From: Gammaproteobacteria bacterium
GTDB lineage: Bacteria > Pseudomonadota > Gammaproteobacteria > Magnimaribacterales > Magnimaribacteraceae
Reading direction: 5' to 3'
DNA length: 56,974 nt
Assembly (NCBI GenBank): GCA_015660645.1
Contig: DQKS01000042.1
Coordinates: 1-56,974 of the forward strand
In this document: one piece after another, positions 14,462 through 23,274 of the stretch
How positions within the stretch are numbered: position 1 is the first letter of the stretch
How the letters are laid out: every line of letters starts with the position of its first letter
Notes under the pieces: model-generated
The model's database searches: none
The model's input: only the letters and a program-made list of their open reading frames with translations
Told to the model about the DNA's origin: nothing
Program-made: the position numbers and the translations under genes

Positions 14462-17353
14462 ATGAAAAAATTCACATACTTTTTAATAGTAGGATTGTTT
14501 TCGTTTCCTGTTTTTTCAGCTGATGAAGATGAATCAACTGGTGGGATAGAAGAAGTAATCGTAACTGCTGAAAGAAGAGCAGCTTCGATTCAAGATACTG
14601 CTATATCAATCACAGCTTTTGATAGCTCATTAATAGAAGGGCTCAATTTACGAAACCAAGAAGACCTTCAAAACTACATACCTGCTACAACCATTCAGCC
14701 GTATGATATTTCAATACGTGGAATCGGTAGGGTATTTAGAGCATTGGGAGGAGATCCAGGAGTTGGAACCTACAATGATGGAGCTTATTCAGAAGATTTT
14801 GGTATTGCGTCAACAGACAATGGTCTTTATGACTTAGAAAGAATTGAGATCTTAAGAGGACCCCAAGGAACGCTATACGGAAGAAACAGTATAGGCGGCG
14901 CGGTTAATTTTATAACAAAAAAACCGCACGGTGAATTTGGGGGCGAAGTAAGAACCCTAGTGGGATCTCACGGCACCTCCGAGATGTATGGAGTTATAAA
15001 CACCCCTATTACTGACAAACTAAGTGCTAGATTTATAGCTACTAGTCGACAAAGAGATGGAACAGTTAAGGACCTAGGTTTGGGTGACAATCTTGATAGT
15101 TACTCAGATGAAAATTACACCATGGCTCTTCGTTGGCAAAACGATGATGTTACTGTTGATGTAAGAGGGAATAACAGAAGTTATGGAAGAGTACTTGGTT
15201 CAGCTCAAGGCGCAGGGTTAATTGTAACGAGTGAGTACGGTGGTGGAACGCGTCACAATGATCTTATGGTACATGGTTACAGAGCGGTTGACCCAAGTGT
15301 CAATTGTGCGAGTCTAACAGACAGATCAACACCAAATTGTGTTGTTGGTGGTTACGATGTGCATAAGTTCAATCACAACGGTATTGTCAGATATGCGCAA
15401 TTCCTTGTGCCTGGTGTAGATCCTACGGGTAGTGGTTTTGCTAGACCTAACTATGCCTACGGATATAACCAATCTATTTTAGATGCAACAATTTTTGGTG
15501 ACGGCGCTAGCGTGCCCTCTTTGGGAGGCGAAGACCTTCTAGCATCAACTAATGGTTTTAATGATGAGTATTTTGGTCATTCTGCAGGAACTATTAATGT
15601 TGCTTGGGATGTAAGAGATGATTTAACTATCAAATACATCGGAGCTTACACAGATTATCTTTACACTAGGGTCACTGATGATGATAGAACAGGCAACCCA
15701 GTTTTAGATGAACAATTCCATGCCGCGCAAGAAAATGAGAATTGGCAAAATGAGCTTCAAGTATTTTGGGACATAACCGATGATTGGGACATAGTTGTAG
15801 GTGCATTTGAATACCACAATGAAATCGATCAAGATTTAGATTTTTGGACAGGCGAGGGTAGTGATAGTCGTCGTTATGGCCAAGCAGCTGATTATGGAAT
15901 CATGGGTGCATTGGGCATAGAAACTACAGGTAGTCCCTTTACAGATTGGTATACTGCACAAGCATTATTTGGACCTATTGTGGGTAGTGCACCAGTTGTA
16001 GGTGCTTCACAAACCATGGTTGGTCCTTATTCGGCTAGGGATGTTGGTTGTGGAATTGTTAATTTATTTGGTCTTGTACCAACTCCGGATTTTAGTGATC
16101 CAACTTTATCGCACACTTGTTTCTTAGAAGGTCCTTGGACTGGAGAGAACGCGACTATTAGACATGGGCCAGACCCTTCTGTCGGTTCAACCTTTTTATG
16201 GCAAACTGAAAACAAAACAGATGCTTATGCAGTTTATTTTCAGACCGAGTATCAGATCAATGAAACTTGGGCAGTAACAGTTGGAGCTTCGTGGCACGAA
16301 GACCAAAAAGTGGCTCAAGAAAACCTTTTTCTTTATACCGAGAGTCAGCTAACCCCAGAAGGGCTGTTTGCTTATAACCAAGCAACAGGAGCCTTGAACG
16401 CAGACGGAACTCCGACGGGAAATGGCGTTATTAGATTTAGAGGAATACCTATGAGTAGATCTATTCATAGGCGTATGTCAAATGAGTATGAAGACGTAAC
16501 TTATCGAGTGAACATTGATTATTCACCAACGGATAATGCTCTTTGGTATCTTTCTAATACCACAGGCTATAGAGCAGGTGGATTTAACTTAGGTTATTTC
16601 TCTGCTTTTCCTGCGTATGATAAAGAAACAGTTGAGTCTACTGAATTAGGATATAAAGGTTCTCATCTTGATAATACGTTGCAAATAAATGCTTCAATTT
16701 ATCAATACCTCTATGAAAATATTCATACACAGTACAGTTCTGAAAGCTTTTTAGGTGGTACTAGTACCTCTGTAAGAGGTATGCCTGAAGCTGATACAAG
16801 CGGTTTTGAGATTGATTTTGTCTACATGCCACAACCTAATGTTTTGGTTGGTGGAAACTTCAGTTATACCGATGCTGCCTTTTCAGAAGAAACTTATGAT
16901 GCATTTGGAACCTCGGGTGTTATTGATGACAATAACCCGTACGCTCCTAGCTCTATTTACTCCATTCGTGAAAGGAATGTACCTGTGAAGGGCATGCAAA
17001 TGCAAAGGATTCCTGAGTTAAAAGCAGCTGCTTATGTAAACGTCACTCAAGAATTATCTGATGGAAGAATGGACTATTTAGTAGGGTATTCTTGGACGGA
17101 TAGTATTCTTTGGGATGATAGTGGATTAGCTCTTGATACTTCCCCCTCTTTTGATCGTTTAGACCTTAAAGCAACGTGGACAAATTCTGAAGAGAATTTA
17201 GAAATTATGGCTTTTGTAAATAATGTCATGAATAAGCTTGGAGTTAGAAATATGACTTCAGATGGTGAGCAATTGGGGTATCAAAGATCCATAACTCCAA
17301 CTTTACCAAGAATGGGTGGACTATCTTTCACTTATAGATTTGGAGCTGAATAA
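14462..17353 (+). CDS. TonB-dependent outer-membrane receptor 1
   Basis: The protein has 963 residues. A signal peptide ends at FSA (about 20), and a TonB-box-like EEVIVTAE is at 31-38. The plug domain to about 160 carries the family pattern RGPQGTLYGRNSIGGAVN. The C-terminal 800 residues form the beta barrel, with DRLDLKATW and LSFTYRF near the end. It imports a large or scarce substrate across the outer membrane using TonB energy. The extracellular-loop region is long, and the protein is related to the Sphingomonad/SAR86-type receptors often linked to carbohydrates, aromatics or vitamins. No SusD partner is adjacent. It is a single-gene unit with a GGGGAGGG Shine-Dalgarno and a terminator behind it. 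It is paralogous to 23275-26262. Confidence 0.93.
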   Translation: MKKFTYFLIVGLFSFPVFSADEDESTGGIEEVIVTAERRAASIQDTAISITAFDSSLIEGLNLRNQEDLQNYIPATTIQPYDISIRGIGRVFRALGGDPGVGTYNDGAYSEDFGIASTDNGLYDLERIEILRGPQGTLYGRNSIGGAVNFITKKPHGEFGGEVRTLVGSHGTSEMYGVINTPITDKLSARFIATSRQRDGTVKDLGLGDNLDSYSDENYTMALRWQNDDVTVDVRGNNRSYGRVLGSAQGAGLIVTSEYGGGTRHNDLMVHGYRAVDPSVNCASLTDRSTPNCVVGGYDVHKFNHNGIVRYAQFLVPGVDPTGSGFARPNYAYGYNQSILDATIFGDGASVPSLGGEDLLASTNGFNDEYFGHSAGTINVAWDVRDDLTIKYIGAYTDYLYTRVTDDDRTGNPVLDEQFHAAQENENWQNELQVFWDITDDWDIVVGAFEYHNEIDQDLDFWTGEGSDSRRYGQAADYGIMGALGIETTGSPFTDWYTAQALFGPIVGSAPVVGASQTMVGPYSARDVGCGIVNLFGLVPTPDFSDPTLSHTCFLEGPWTGENATIRHGPDPSVGSTFLWQTENKTDAYAVYFQTEYQINETWAVTVGASWHEDQKVAQENLFLYTESQLTPEGLFAYNQATGALNADGTPTGNGVIRFRGIPMSRSIHRRMSNEYEDVTYRVNIDYSPTDNALWYLSNTTGYRAGGFNLGYFSAFPAYDKETVESTELGYKGSHLDNTLQINASIYQYLYENIHTQYSSESFLGGTSTSVRGMPEADTSGFEIDFVYMPQPNVLVGGNFSYTDAAFSEETYDAFGTSGVIDDNNPYAPSSIYSIRERNVPVKGMQMQRIPELKAAAYVNVTQELSDGRMDYLVGYSWTDSILWDDSGLALDTSPSFDRLDLKATWTNSEENLEIMAFVNNVMNKLGVRNMTSDGEQLGYQRSITPTLPRMGGLSFTYRFGAE

Positions 17354-17372
17354 AAGCTTGAGGAATAAAAAA

Positions 17373-17397
17373 AACCCGCTTAGGCGGGTTTTTTTTT
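17373..17397. terminator. Bidirectional Rho-independent terminator
   Basis: The stem is AACCCGC (17373-17379) with GCGGGTT (17384-17390), loop TTAG, followed by nine T on the plus strand and preceded by eight or more A. It therefore works for receptor 1 and for the convergent ABC permease, whose stop codon lies at its edge. Confidence 0.88.
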
Positions 17398-19852
17398 AAG
17401 ATTCAAATAGAATTTCTTTTGGGCTTTTCTTGGTTATAGAATTAATCAAAATTAAGCTTGAAAAGCCTATAAAGACAAAACCTGCAAAAGGCCCTATCAA
17501 CCATAAATCAAGATGTAAGCTAGCGGCAACTTCAAAGACTCTTGTCTCAATAAAATAGATTCCGCCTTGGGCTAGAAAGGCTGCCAATACTCCAGATAAA
17601 ACTCCTAGGAAAGTAAACTCTAATAGGATGGATTTTCGTAATAGTGCACTGCTCGCCCCTAAAGTTCTGAGAATAGCAGCTTGATGGAGTCGAAGGTTAA
17701 ATCCATCTTGAAGCGTAGAGATTGCTAAAAAAGAAGCCGATAGGATTGTTAAAATTAATATAACTTCTAACGCTTTGGACACTTGATCAATTATTTCTGA
17801 TACCTGTTTAATGATTTCTTCTATTGATAAAATTGAAACCGTTCTAAATTCTGAAATAAATCGATTTATAGTTTTGGATTTATCTTTCGGAACGTAGAAA
17901 GAAGTTATGTAGGTAGAAGGACTATTTAAAAATAAGTCAGGATGACCAATAACAAAAAAGTTAGGCGAAAAGCTCTCCCAATCTACAGTCCTAATACTTT
18001 GAATAAAAGTCTCTTTTTCATCTCCTTGAAGAATGACTTTAACTTTATCACCCACAAAAAGGTTGTATCTTAGTGATATTTCGTCTGAGATAGAAAGACC
18101 CTTTTGGTTGGACTCTTCAAACCAAGTACCTTCTATAATTTTATTATTTTTAGGAAGCTTGGTTGCCCAAGTCATGTTAAAAGAGCGATCAATTAATGAA
18201 TCTTTTTCTGATATTTGATCGGAAGAAAGGCGCTCCAGTCTAGCGTTGGTAATAGGAAAAAAAAGGTTAACTTCTAACCCATTGGAAGTCATAAATTTTT
18301 TGATTGGTTCAAGTTCTTCTTTCGTTATATTTATGGCAAAATTATTGGGTGAATTTTCAGGAATTGATGATTCCCAGGTAGAGAGCAAATCTGTTCTAGC
18401 AGTGTAGGCAATAAGGCTTAATCCAATGGCAATCATAAAAGCTAGAACTTGAACAGAATTGCTAACTTTTCTTCTGTTAAGCTCCGACCATGCTAGTCTT
18501 ATAGGGCTACTTGCTCCCAAACCTTCTTGTTTTTTATTCTGAAAGATAAGAAGAATAATTCCTAGGCCTAATATAGAAGCACTTATGATTCCAAGGAATA
18601 AAACAGAAGATAGTACCAGTTGTCCTGTGTATACAATAAGTAGTGCAAACATGGAAGAAAGTGACATTAGGGGATAGAGAAATTGTGCTTTCAAAGAAGA
18701 ATTTTTTTCTCGTCTTAAGATGCTTAGGGGCGAAGTCTGTATAAGCTTAGTTATATGAGGGTAGACAAAACCAATTAGGCACAACAAAACCGTGAGTCCT
18801 GTTACAAATAAAGGTTCCAAGCCTGGCAATGGGAGGTCAGTAGGAAAGTAGGAACTTAGAATGTTGGTAAAAGCCTTTTGTATTATCCACCCAGCAGAAA
18901 GGCCCAGAAATAGAGAAAATAAAGACAACCACAAAAATACATAGGAATAGAGTATTTTTAAATTAAAAGAACTCATCCCTAAACTCCTTAGGATAGCTAC
19001 GTAGTTTACATGACGTCTTGAAAATTTTTGCGTACTAATCCCAATGGTAAAGGCCGACATCAGCACAGCCAATAAACTACCCAATAGAAAAAAGTTACCC
19101 GATCTTTCAATAGTTTTACCTAATGAACCTTCATTGTCATTGGCCAAAGTAATTCTATCCCCGGGTTCTTTTATACTTTCAAATATTTTATTTAAAGTTT
19201 CTAAGTTATCGGCGGGACCTGAATAAAGGTAAGCATATCTAACTCTACTACCGGGCTGAATAATATTTGTTTGAGGAAGATCGCTAATGCCAATAATTGC
19301 TTTTGGAGCGAATGCATAATTATTGGAACCTCGATCAGGTTCAGACACCAAAACATTAGTAACTGTGAAATCTGCATCGCCTATAGATATTTTGTCTCCT
19401 AAGTTTGCATGGAGCAAATCAAGTAAGCGCTTATCAAGCCAAACACTATTTTTATGCGGGGTTTGTTTAAGGCGACTATTTTCATTGTAGGGAGGTTCTA
19501 ATTGAAGCTGGCCAGCTAGAGGATAGCTGCTATCTACAACTTTAATGGATGAAAATTGCATTTCTGATTGAGAGGCTATAACTGAAGCAAATAAAACCAT
19601 TTTAGTTTGATTTAGATCTAGTCTTTTTATTACTGCTAGGTTGTTAGAAGAGATCTCCTGACTGGATTCAAATTTTAATTCTCCTCCTAAAAACTCTGCG
19701 GTTTGTAATTGCAGGGCCTTTTCAAGTCGATCGGTAAAAAGACCTATACCCGAGACGCAAGTGATGGCTAATATCAAAGCAAGCATCATCATGTTGAGCT
19801 GGCCGGATTTTAGTTCTCGCCAAAATAATTTAAATGAAAGCGATTGAACCAT
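17396..19852 (-). CDS. ybbP: ABC transporter permease, YbbP-like (FtsX/MacB superfamily)
   Basis: This large protein of 818 residues has two FtsX-type halves. An N-terminal helix (about 20-40) is followed by a periplasmic domain to about 240. A block of three helices at 250-380, two to three helices at 395-450 and a helix at about 470 come next, then a second periplasmic domain, and finally three helices (LILTILSASFLAIS; FTFLGVLSGVLAAFL; LIGPFAGFVFIGFSS). This ten-helix plan is that of YbbP. It adjoins the ATPase gene with a TAATG overlap, and tesA lies divergently next to it, as in E. coli (tesA-ybbA-ybbP). It is a type VII-like ABC system that likely extracts or moves envelope lipids or lipoproteins. 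Confidence 0.88.
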   Translation of the reverse strand: MVQSLSFKLFWRELKSGQLNMMMLALILAITCVSGIGLFTDRLEKALQLQTAEFLGGELKFESSQEISSNNLAVIKRLDLNQTKMVLFASVIASQSEMQFSSIKVVDSSYPLAGQLQLEPPYNENSRLKQTPHKNSVWLDKRLLDLLHANLGDKISIGDADFTVTNVLVSEPDRGSNNYAFAPKAIIGISDLPQTNIIQPGSRVRYAYLYSGPADNLETLNKIFESIKEPGDRITLANDNEGSLGKTIERSGNFFLLGSLLAVLMSAFTIGISTQKFSRRHVNYVAILRSLGMSSFNLKILYSYVFLWLSLFSLFLGLSAGWIIQKAFTNILSSYFPTDLPLPGLEPLFVTGLTVLLCLIGFVYPHITKLIQTSPLSILRREKNSSLKAQFLYPLMSLSSMFALLIVYTGQLVLSSVLFLGIISASILGLGIILLIFQNKKQEGLGASSPIRLAWSELNRRKVSNSVQVLAFMIAIGLSLIAYTARTDLLSTWESSIPENSPNNFAINITKEELEPIKKFMTSNGLEVNLFFPITNARLERLSSDQISEKDSLIDRSFNMTWATKLPKNNKIIEGTWFEESNQKGLSISDEISLRYNLFVGDKVKVILQGDEKETFIQSIRTVDWESFSPNFFVIGHPDLFLNSPSTYITSFYVPKDKSKTINRFISEFRTVSILSIEEIIKQVSEIIDQVSKALEVILILTILSASFLAISTLQDGFNLRLHQAAILRTLGASSALLRKSILLEFTFLGVLSGVLAAFLAQGGIYFIETRVFEVAASLHLDLWLIGPFAGFVFIGFSSLILINSITKKSPKEILFES

Positions 19853-20514
19853 TATGAGATTGTTTTACCTTCTTTCAGATCAATCTGATCGTCACATTTA
19901 CTTGCTAATTGAGGATCGTGAGTAACTACTACAAGGGCATTTGAGGTTTCAGCATTTACTTCAAATAATAGATTCGAAACTTTCCCGCCTGTTTTTGGAT
20001 CTAGATTGCCCGTAGGTTCGTCAGCAAATAATAATTTTGCTTCACAAGCAAATGCCCTGGCTATTGCAACTCTTTGTTGCTCTCCTCCTGAGAGCTGCCT
20101 TGGATAATGTTCTAATCTATCTTTTAAGCCAACTCTTTCTAAATATTCCTCAGCAATTTTTTTAGCATTTGATGATAGTTTTAGTTCCGAAGGTAACATT
20201 ACGTTCTCAAGAGCAGTTAATCCAGGGAGAAGTTCAAAGGACTGAAAGACAAAAGCCACGTTGTCTTTCCTAACTTTTGCTCTTTTTTCTTCATCAAGAT
20301 CATGCAATGAATTGCCATTTAAAAATATTTCTCCCGATGTAGCTGTATCCAAGCCAGCTAGCAAACCTAGTAAGGTAGATTTACCTGAACCTGAAGGCCC
20401 AACTATAGCTAGAGATTTTCCTTCTTGCAGTTCTAGATTAATATCGTCGAGAATAACTAGGGTTTGATTACCTGATAGAACTTCTTTTTTAAGATTTCTA
20501 GTTTTTAGTATCAT
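19852..20514 (-). CDS. ybbA: ABC transporter ATP-binding protein, YbbA-like (LolD/MacB type)
   Basis: The protein has 220 residues. Walker A is GPSGSGKST at about 39-47, the Q-loop is in FVFQSFELLPGLT, the signature is LSGGEQQRVAIARAFA, Walker B is LLFADEPTGNLD, and the switch histidine is in VVVTHDPQLA. The FQSFELLPGLTALENV segment is typical of the MacB/LolD/YbbA clade, which powers FtsX-type permeases by mechanotransmission. Its partner permease gene overlaps its stop codon. It is transcribed away from tesA from a shared intergenic region with a 24-26 base dyad. Confidence 0.93.
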   Translation of the reverse strand: MILKTRNLKKEVLSGNQTLVILDDINLELQEGKSLAIVGPSGSGKSTLLGLLAGLDTATSGEIFLNGNSLHDLDEEKRAKVRKDNVAFVFQSFELLPGLTALENVMLPSELKLSSNAKKIAEEYLERVGLKDRLEHYPRQLSGGEQQRVAIARAFACEAKLLFADEPTGNLDPKTGGKVSNLLFEVNAETSNALVVVTHDPQLASKCDDQIDLKEGKTIS

Positions 20515-20536
20515 CAGAATTCTGCCTCTATTAATT

Positions 20537-20562
20537 AGGTGTGTTACTATAGTATAACACCT
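20537..20562. promoter_or_regulatory. Dyad-symmetric element in the ybbA/tesA divergent promoter region
   Basis: AGGTGTGTTACTATAGTATAACACCT is an imperfect palindrome: 11 of 13 arm positions pair, centred on CTATAG. It lies between the two divergent starts (20514 and 20583) and contains -10-like TATAGT/TATAAC for both directions. It could be an operator or simply back-to-back promoters. Confidence 0.45.
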
Positions 20563-20582
20563 TATCCATGATGGTTTAAGAT

Positions 20583-21209
20583 ATGATCAAAATTTTTAAC
20601 ATTCAGAAAACGGTATTTCTAATTCTATTAATAAGTTTTTCTGCTCATAATTTCTCTTCAAACGCAGAGCATAGGCTTCTAATATTGGGAGACAGTATCA
20701 GTGCTGGCTACGGAGTAGATGTAAATAAACGTTGGACTAATATTCTTCAAGAGAAGATAAGACCTGCAAATTGGATTATTATAAATGCCAGCGTCTCCGG
20801 CGACACTACAGGGGGAGGCTTGTCTAGAGTTGAATACCTTATAAAGAAGCATCAACCCAATCTTCTACTCCTAGAGCTTGGTGGAAATGACGCGCTTAGG
20901 GGTTACCCGGTTCAAAAAATTAAATCAAATCTAAAAGCAATAGCATCTAAAGCACTAGATCAACATTTAGAAGTTCTTTTAATGCAAATTAAACTCCCAC
21001 CCAATTATGGGAAACGGTATGTGAATGCATTTGAGTCAATTTATGTAGATCTTTCAAAGGAGACGGGTATATCTTATATACCCTTTATGTTAGAAAATAT
21101 TGCTTTAAACAAAGACCTGATGCTTCCGGATGGAATTCATCCTAATTCGAAGGCTCAACCCTATATTGCAGAAGCGTTGTATGAGGATATAAAAGATTTT
21201 TTAAATTAA
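20583..21209 (+). CDS. tesA: Arylesterase / lysophospholipase TesA-like (SGNH hydrolase)
   Basis: The protein has 208 residues. A signal peptide of about 28 residues ends around NAEH. GDSISAGYG (about 35-43) is block I with the nucleophile serine, the glycine of block II is in ASVSGDTTGGG, GGND is block III, and LPDGIHPN is block V with the Asp/His pair. This is TesA (thioesterase I/protease I/lysophospholipase L1), a periplasmic esterase. Its position divergent from ybbA-ybbP repeats the E. coli arrangement. Its 3' end overlaps the convergent doxX-like gene by 4 bases. Confidence 0.92.
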   Translation: MIKIFNIQKTVFLILLISFSAHNFSSNAEHRLLILGDSISAGYGVDVNKRWTNILQEKIRPANWIIINASVSGDTTGGGLSRVEYLIKKHQPNLLLLELGGNDALRGYPVQKIKSNLKAIASKALDQHLEVLLMQIKLPPNYGKRYVNAFESIYVDLSKETGISYIPFMLENIALNKDLMLPDGIHPNSKAQPYIAEALYEDIKDFLN

Positions 21210-21601
21210 TAATTCTCTGTTTTTTCTTTGGTCGAAAGAATTATAAGGCCAGCCATTATTGCTAAGTTCTTTATAAAGTTTTGAAGCTCGTGTCCTTGTG
21301 CAGGGTCGTCTATTAGATTCCAAAAATCGTGAATATAGATATTAATTAATACTGTTAAGGTCGCTAGGATTAAAGAGCTTAGTCTTAAATATTTATTAAG
21401 CATAAGGCTTGAACTAAAAATTACTTGAATAAGGATAGTTAGGGGAAGAGCAATCTCAGCAAGTGGAACATCTTTGGATTCCATTAAGGTAAGGGTATCA
21501 GAATAGTTAAAAATCTTAGTAAGGCCTGGAATAAGAAAATACAAGCCTAATAGAGATCTTCCCAGTATTAAAGAAAATTGATCAAGTTTTATAATATTCA
21601 T
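21206..21601 (-). CDS. DoxX family membrane protein
   Basis: The protein has 131 residues and four hydrophobic helices: LILGRSLLGLYFLIPGLTKI at 10-30 with the RxLLGxxFlxxGxxK DoxX pattern, then ALPLTILIQVIFSSSLML, LSSLILATLTVLINIY and FIKNLAIMAGLIILS. A central H-D-F-W (about residue 90) is typical. The family includes the DoxD/DoxX thiosulfate:quinone oxidoreductase subunits and many uncharacterised redox-linked membrane proteins. The specific role is unknown. It is a single gene. Confidence 0.85.
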   Translation of the reverse strand: MNIIKLDQFSLILGRSLLGLYFLIPGLTKIFNYSDTLTLMESKDVPLAEIALPLTILIQVIFSSSLMLNKYLRLSSLILATLTVLINIYIHDFWNLIDDPAQGHELQNFIKNLAIMAGLIILSTKEKTENY

Positions 21602-21694
21602 TATTTTTACTTTTATTTTGGTTTATACAATTGACAAAATTACCACTTTTATCTAGTCCAGAGTAGGATAAAATACAAGAAATGGATCTAACGG

Positions 21695-22468
21695 ATGGAT
21701 AATAAATTAGAAATTGCAAAAGATTGGTTGCCAAGATACACGGGCATGCCATTAGAAGAGTTTGGTCAGAATATACTTTTAACTAATTTCTCTGATTATG
21801 TCGAAAATTTTTCTAACAGGTTTAAGGTTGATATTTATGGTGAAAAAAAACCTATGCAGGCAGCCACAAATAATGATGGCCTGACCATTATTAACTTTGG
21901 TATTGGATCTCCAAATGCTGCAACCATTATGGATTTACTTATAGCTTGTAATCCACATGGAGTTTTATTTCTAGGCAAGTGTGGTGGCTTGAAGAGTACA
22001 AGTGAAATAGGGCATTTTATTCTACCTATAGCAGCCATCAGAGGAGAGGGCACTAGTGATGATTATTATCCGTCGGAGGTTCCTGCACTTCCTTCGTTTA
22101 AACTTCATAAATTTGTATCAGAGAAAGTTATTGAAAAAGGTTATGAATACAGAACAGGGGTTGTTCATACTACTAATAGAAGGGTTTGGGAACACGACAA
22201 ACCTTTTCTTCAGCACCTTAAGGAGACTACTTGTATCGGTATAGATATGGAAACAGCTACAATCTTCATAGTTGGGCACTATAACGAGATATCCAGAGGG
22301 GCTCTTTTGTTGGTCTCAGATGTTCCCGTGGCGCCGGATGGGGTAAAAACTGAAGAGTCCGATAAAGAGGTTACAGAGCAATGGTCGAAGGAGCATTTAG
22401 AGTTAGGAATAAATTCTATGACTGAGATGAGTAAGTCTGGTGAACAAATTCAACATTTTAGGTATTAA
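21695..22468 (+). CDS. amn: AMP nucleosidase (short form)
   Basis: The protein has 257 residues. INFGIGSPNAATIMDLL at 67-83 and GVLFLGKCGGLK at 91-102 are phosphorylase-fold elements of AMP nucleosidase. GIDMETATIFIVGHYNEI near 180-197 is the purine/ribose segment with the conserved M-E-T, and LLLVSDVPVAPDGVKTEESD carries the catalytic Asp. It splits AMP into adenine and ribose 5-phosphate. The long regulatory N-terminal domain of the 480-residue E. coli Amn is absent, as in the short bacterial form. The gene stands alone, with ACGG just before the ATG. Confidence 0.88.
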   Translation: MDNKLEIAKDWLPRYTGMPLEEFGQNILLTNFSDYVENFSNRFKVDIYGEKKPMQAATNNDGLTIINFGIGSPNAATIMDLLIACNPHGVLFLGKCGGLKSTSEIGHFILPIAAIRGEGTSDDYYPSEVPALPSFKLHKFVSEKVIEKGYEYRTGVVHTTNRRVWEHDKPFLQHLKETTCIGIDMETATIFIVGHYNEISRGALLLVSDVPVAPDGVKTEESDKEVTEQWSKEHLELGINSMTEMSKSGEQIQHFRY

Positions 22469-22555
22469 TTTTATAAAAAATTATATACCTTATTTTTTTG
22501 AATATTAAACTAGTACTTAAATTATCTATCATTAAGGCATAACGGAGTTTGTAAA

Positions 22556-23125
22556 TTGAATTTCTTGTTAAAAGTTTTTAATAATCCATTATTAATTTTT
22601 GTTGTTATAGCAATTGTCTGGTATTCAACACGTGATTTTTTAGCGTTAACTGCTGCGCTTATGGTTTTGGTTACTTTGCAAGTTTTATTAGAAAAGATAG
22701 TTAAAGGCGAAGTAGGTAAAGTTTTGTTTATCTCTTGGTGTTTGTTGATACCTTTAGGATCTTTAACTTTATTATTAAGAGACCCGGTATTTTTACAATG
22801 GAAATTTTCAATTATCCATTGGCTACTCGCATTAATTCTAATAGGGTCTTTATTTCTAAAAGGACCTTTTCTTTTAAAAAGGATGTTTATTTCAATAGGT
22901 CCTGAATTAAAAGGAGTGCCTGAAAAAGCATGGGTTAATGTTACTTATTTTATCGGAGTAAGCTTACTTGTAATTGGGACAATTAATTTATATTTTATTT
23001 ATTTTTCAGATATACCAACCTGGGTTAATTTTAAGCTTTATGGAGTGACTTTATTAAATATTGCAGCAACTTCAAGCGCTTTATTTTATTTATTTTCTAA
23101 AGTTCCTGCCTCAATTGAAAATTAA
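22556..23125 (+). CDS. yciB: YciB/IspZ-like inner-membrane septation protein
   Basis: The protein has 189 residues and starts at TTG with GGAG upstream. It has five to six hydrophobic helices. Typical YciB features are LRDPVFLQWKFSIIHWL in the middle, GPELKGVPEKAWVNVTYF, and the C-terminal signature PTWVNFKLYGVT. YciB is an inner-membrane protein linked to envelope integrity and septation. An alternative ATG would cut into the first helix, so TTG is preferred. Confidence 0.88.
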   Translation: MNFLLKVFNNPLLIFVVIAIVWYSTRDFLALTAALMVLVTLQVLLEKIVKGEVGKVLFISWCLLIPLGSLTLLLRDPVFLQWKFSIIHWLLALILIGSLFLKGPFLLKRMFISIGPELKGVPEKAWVNVTYFIGVSLLVIGTINLYFIYFSDIPTWVNFKLYGVTLLNIAATSSALFYLFSKVPASIEN

Positions 23126-23232
23126 TTATTAACACTACAATTGTCTTTATAACAATAATTTGACCATCAAGACTATTTTCGGCATAGTTACTCTACAAAG
23201 ATGGGTCCTGTAAGGATCTTGTTGTTAATCAC

Positions 23233-23259
23233 ACTTCTTAGTATTAATATTTAAGAAGT
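23233..23259 (+). promoter_or_regulatory. Stem-loop just upstream of TonB receptor 2 ribosome binding site
   Basis: ACTTCTTA (23233-23240) and TAAGAAGT (23252-23259) are perfect complements with an 11-base AT loop. A T run (23259-23263) and the GGGGAG Shine-Dalgarno (23264-23269) follow directly. It may be an operator, an attenuator-like hairpin or an mRNA-stabilising 5' hairpin. Confidence 0.45.
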
Positions 23260-23274
23260 TTTTGGGGAGTCGAA

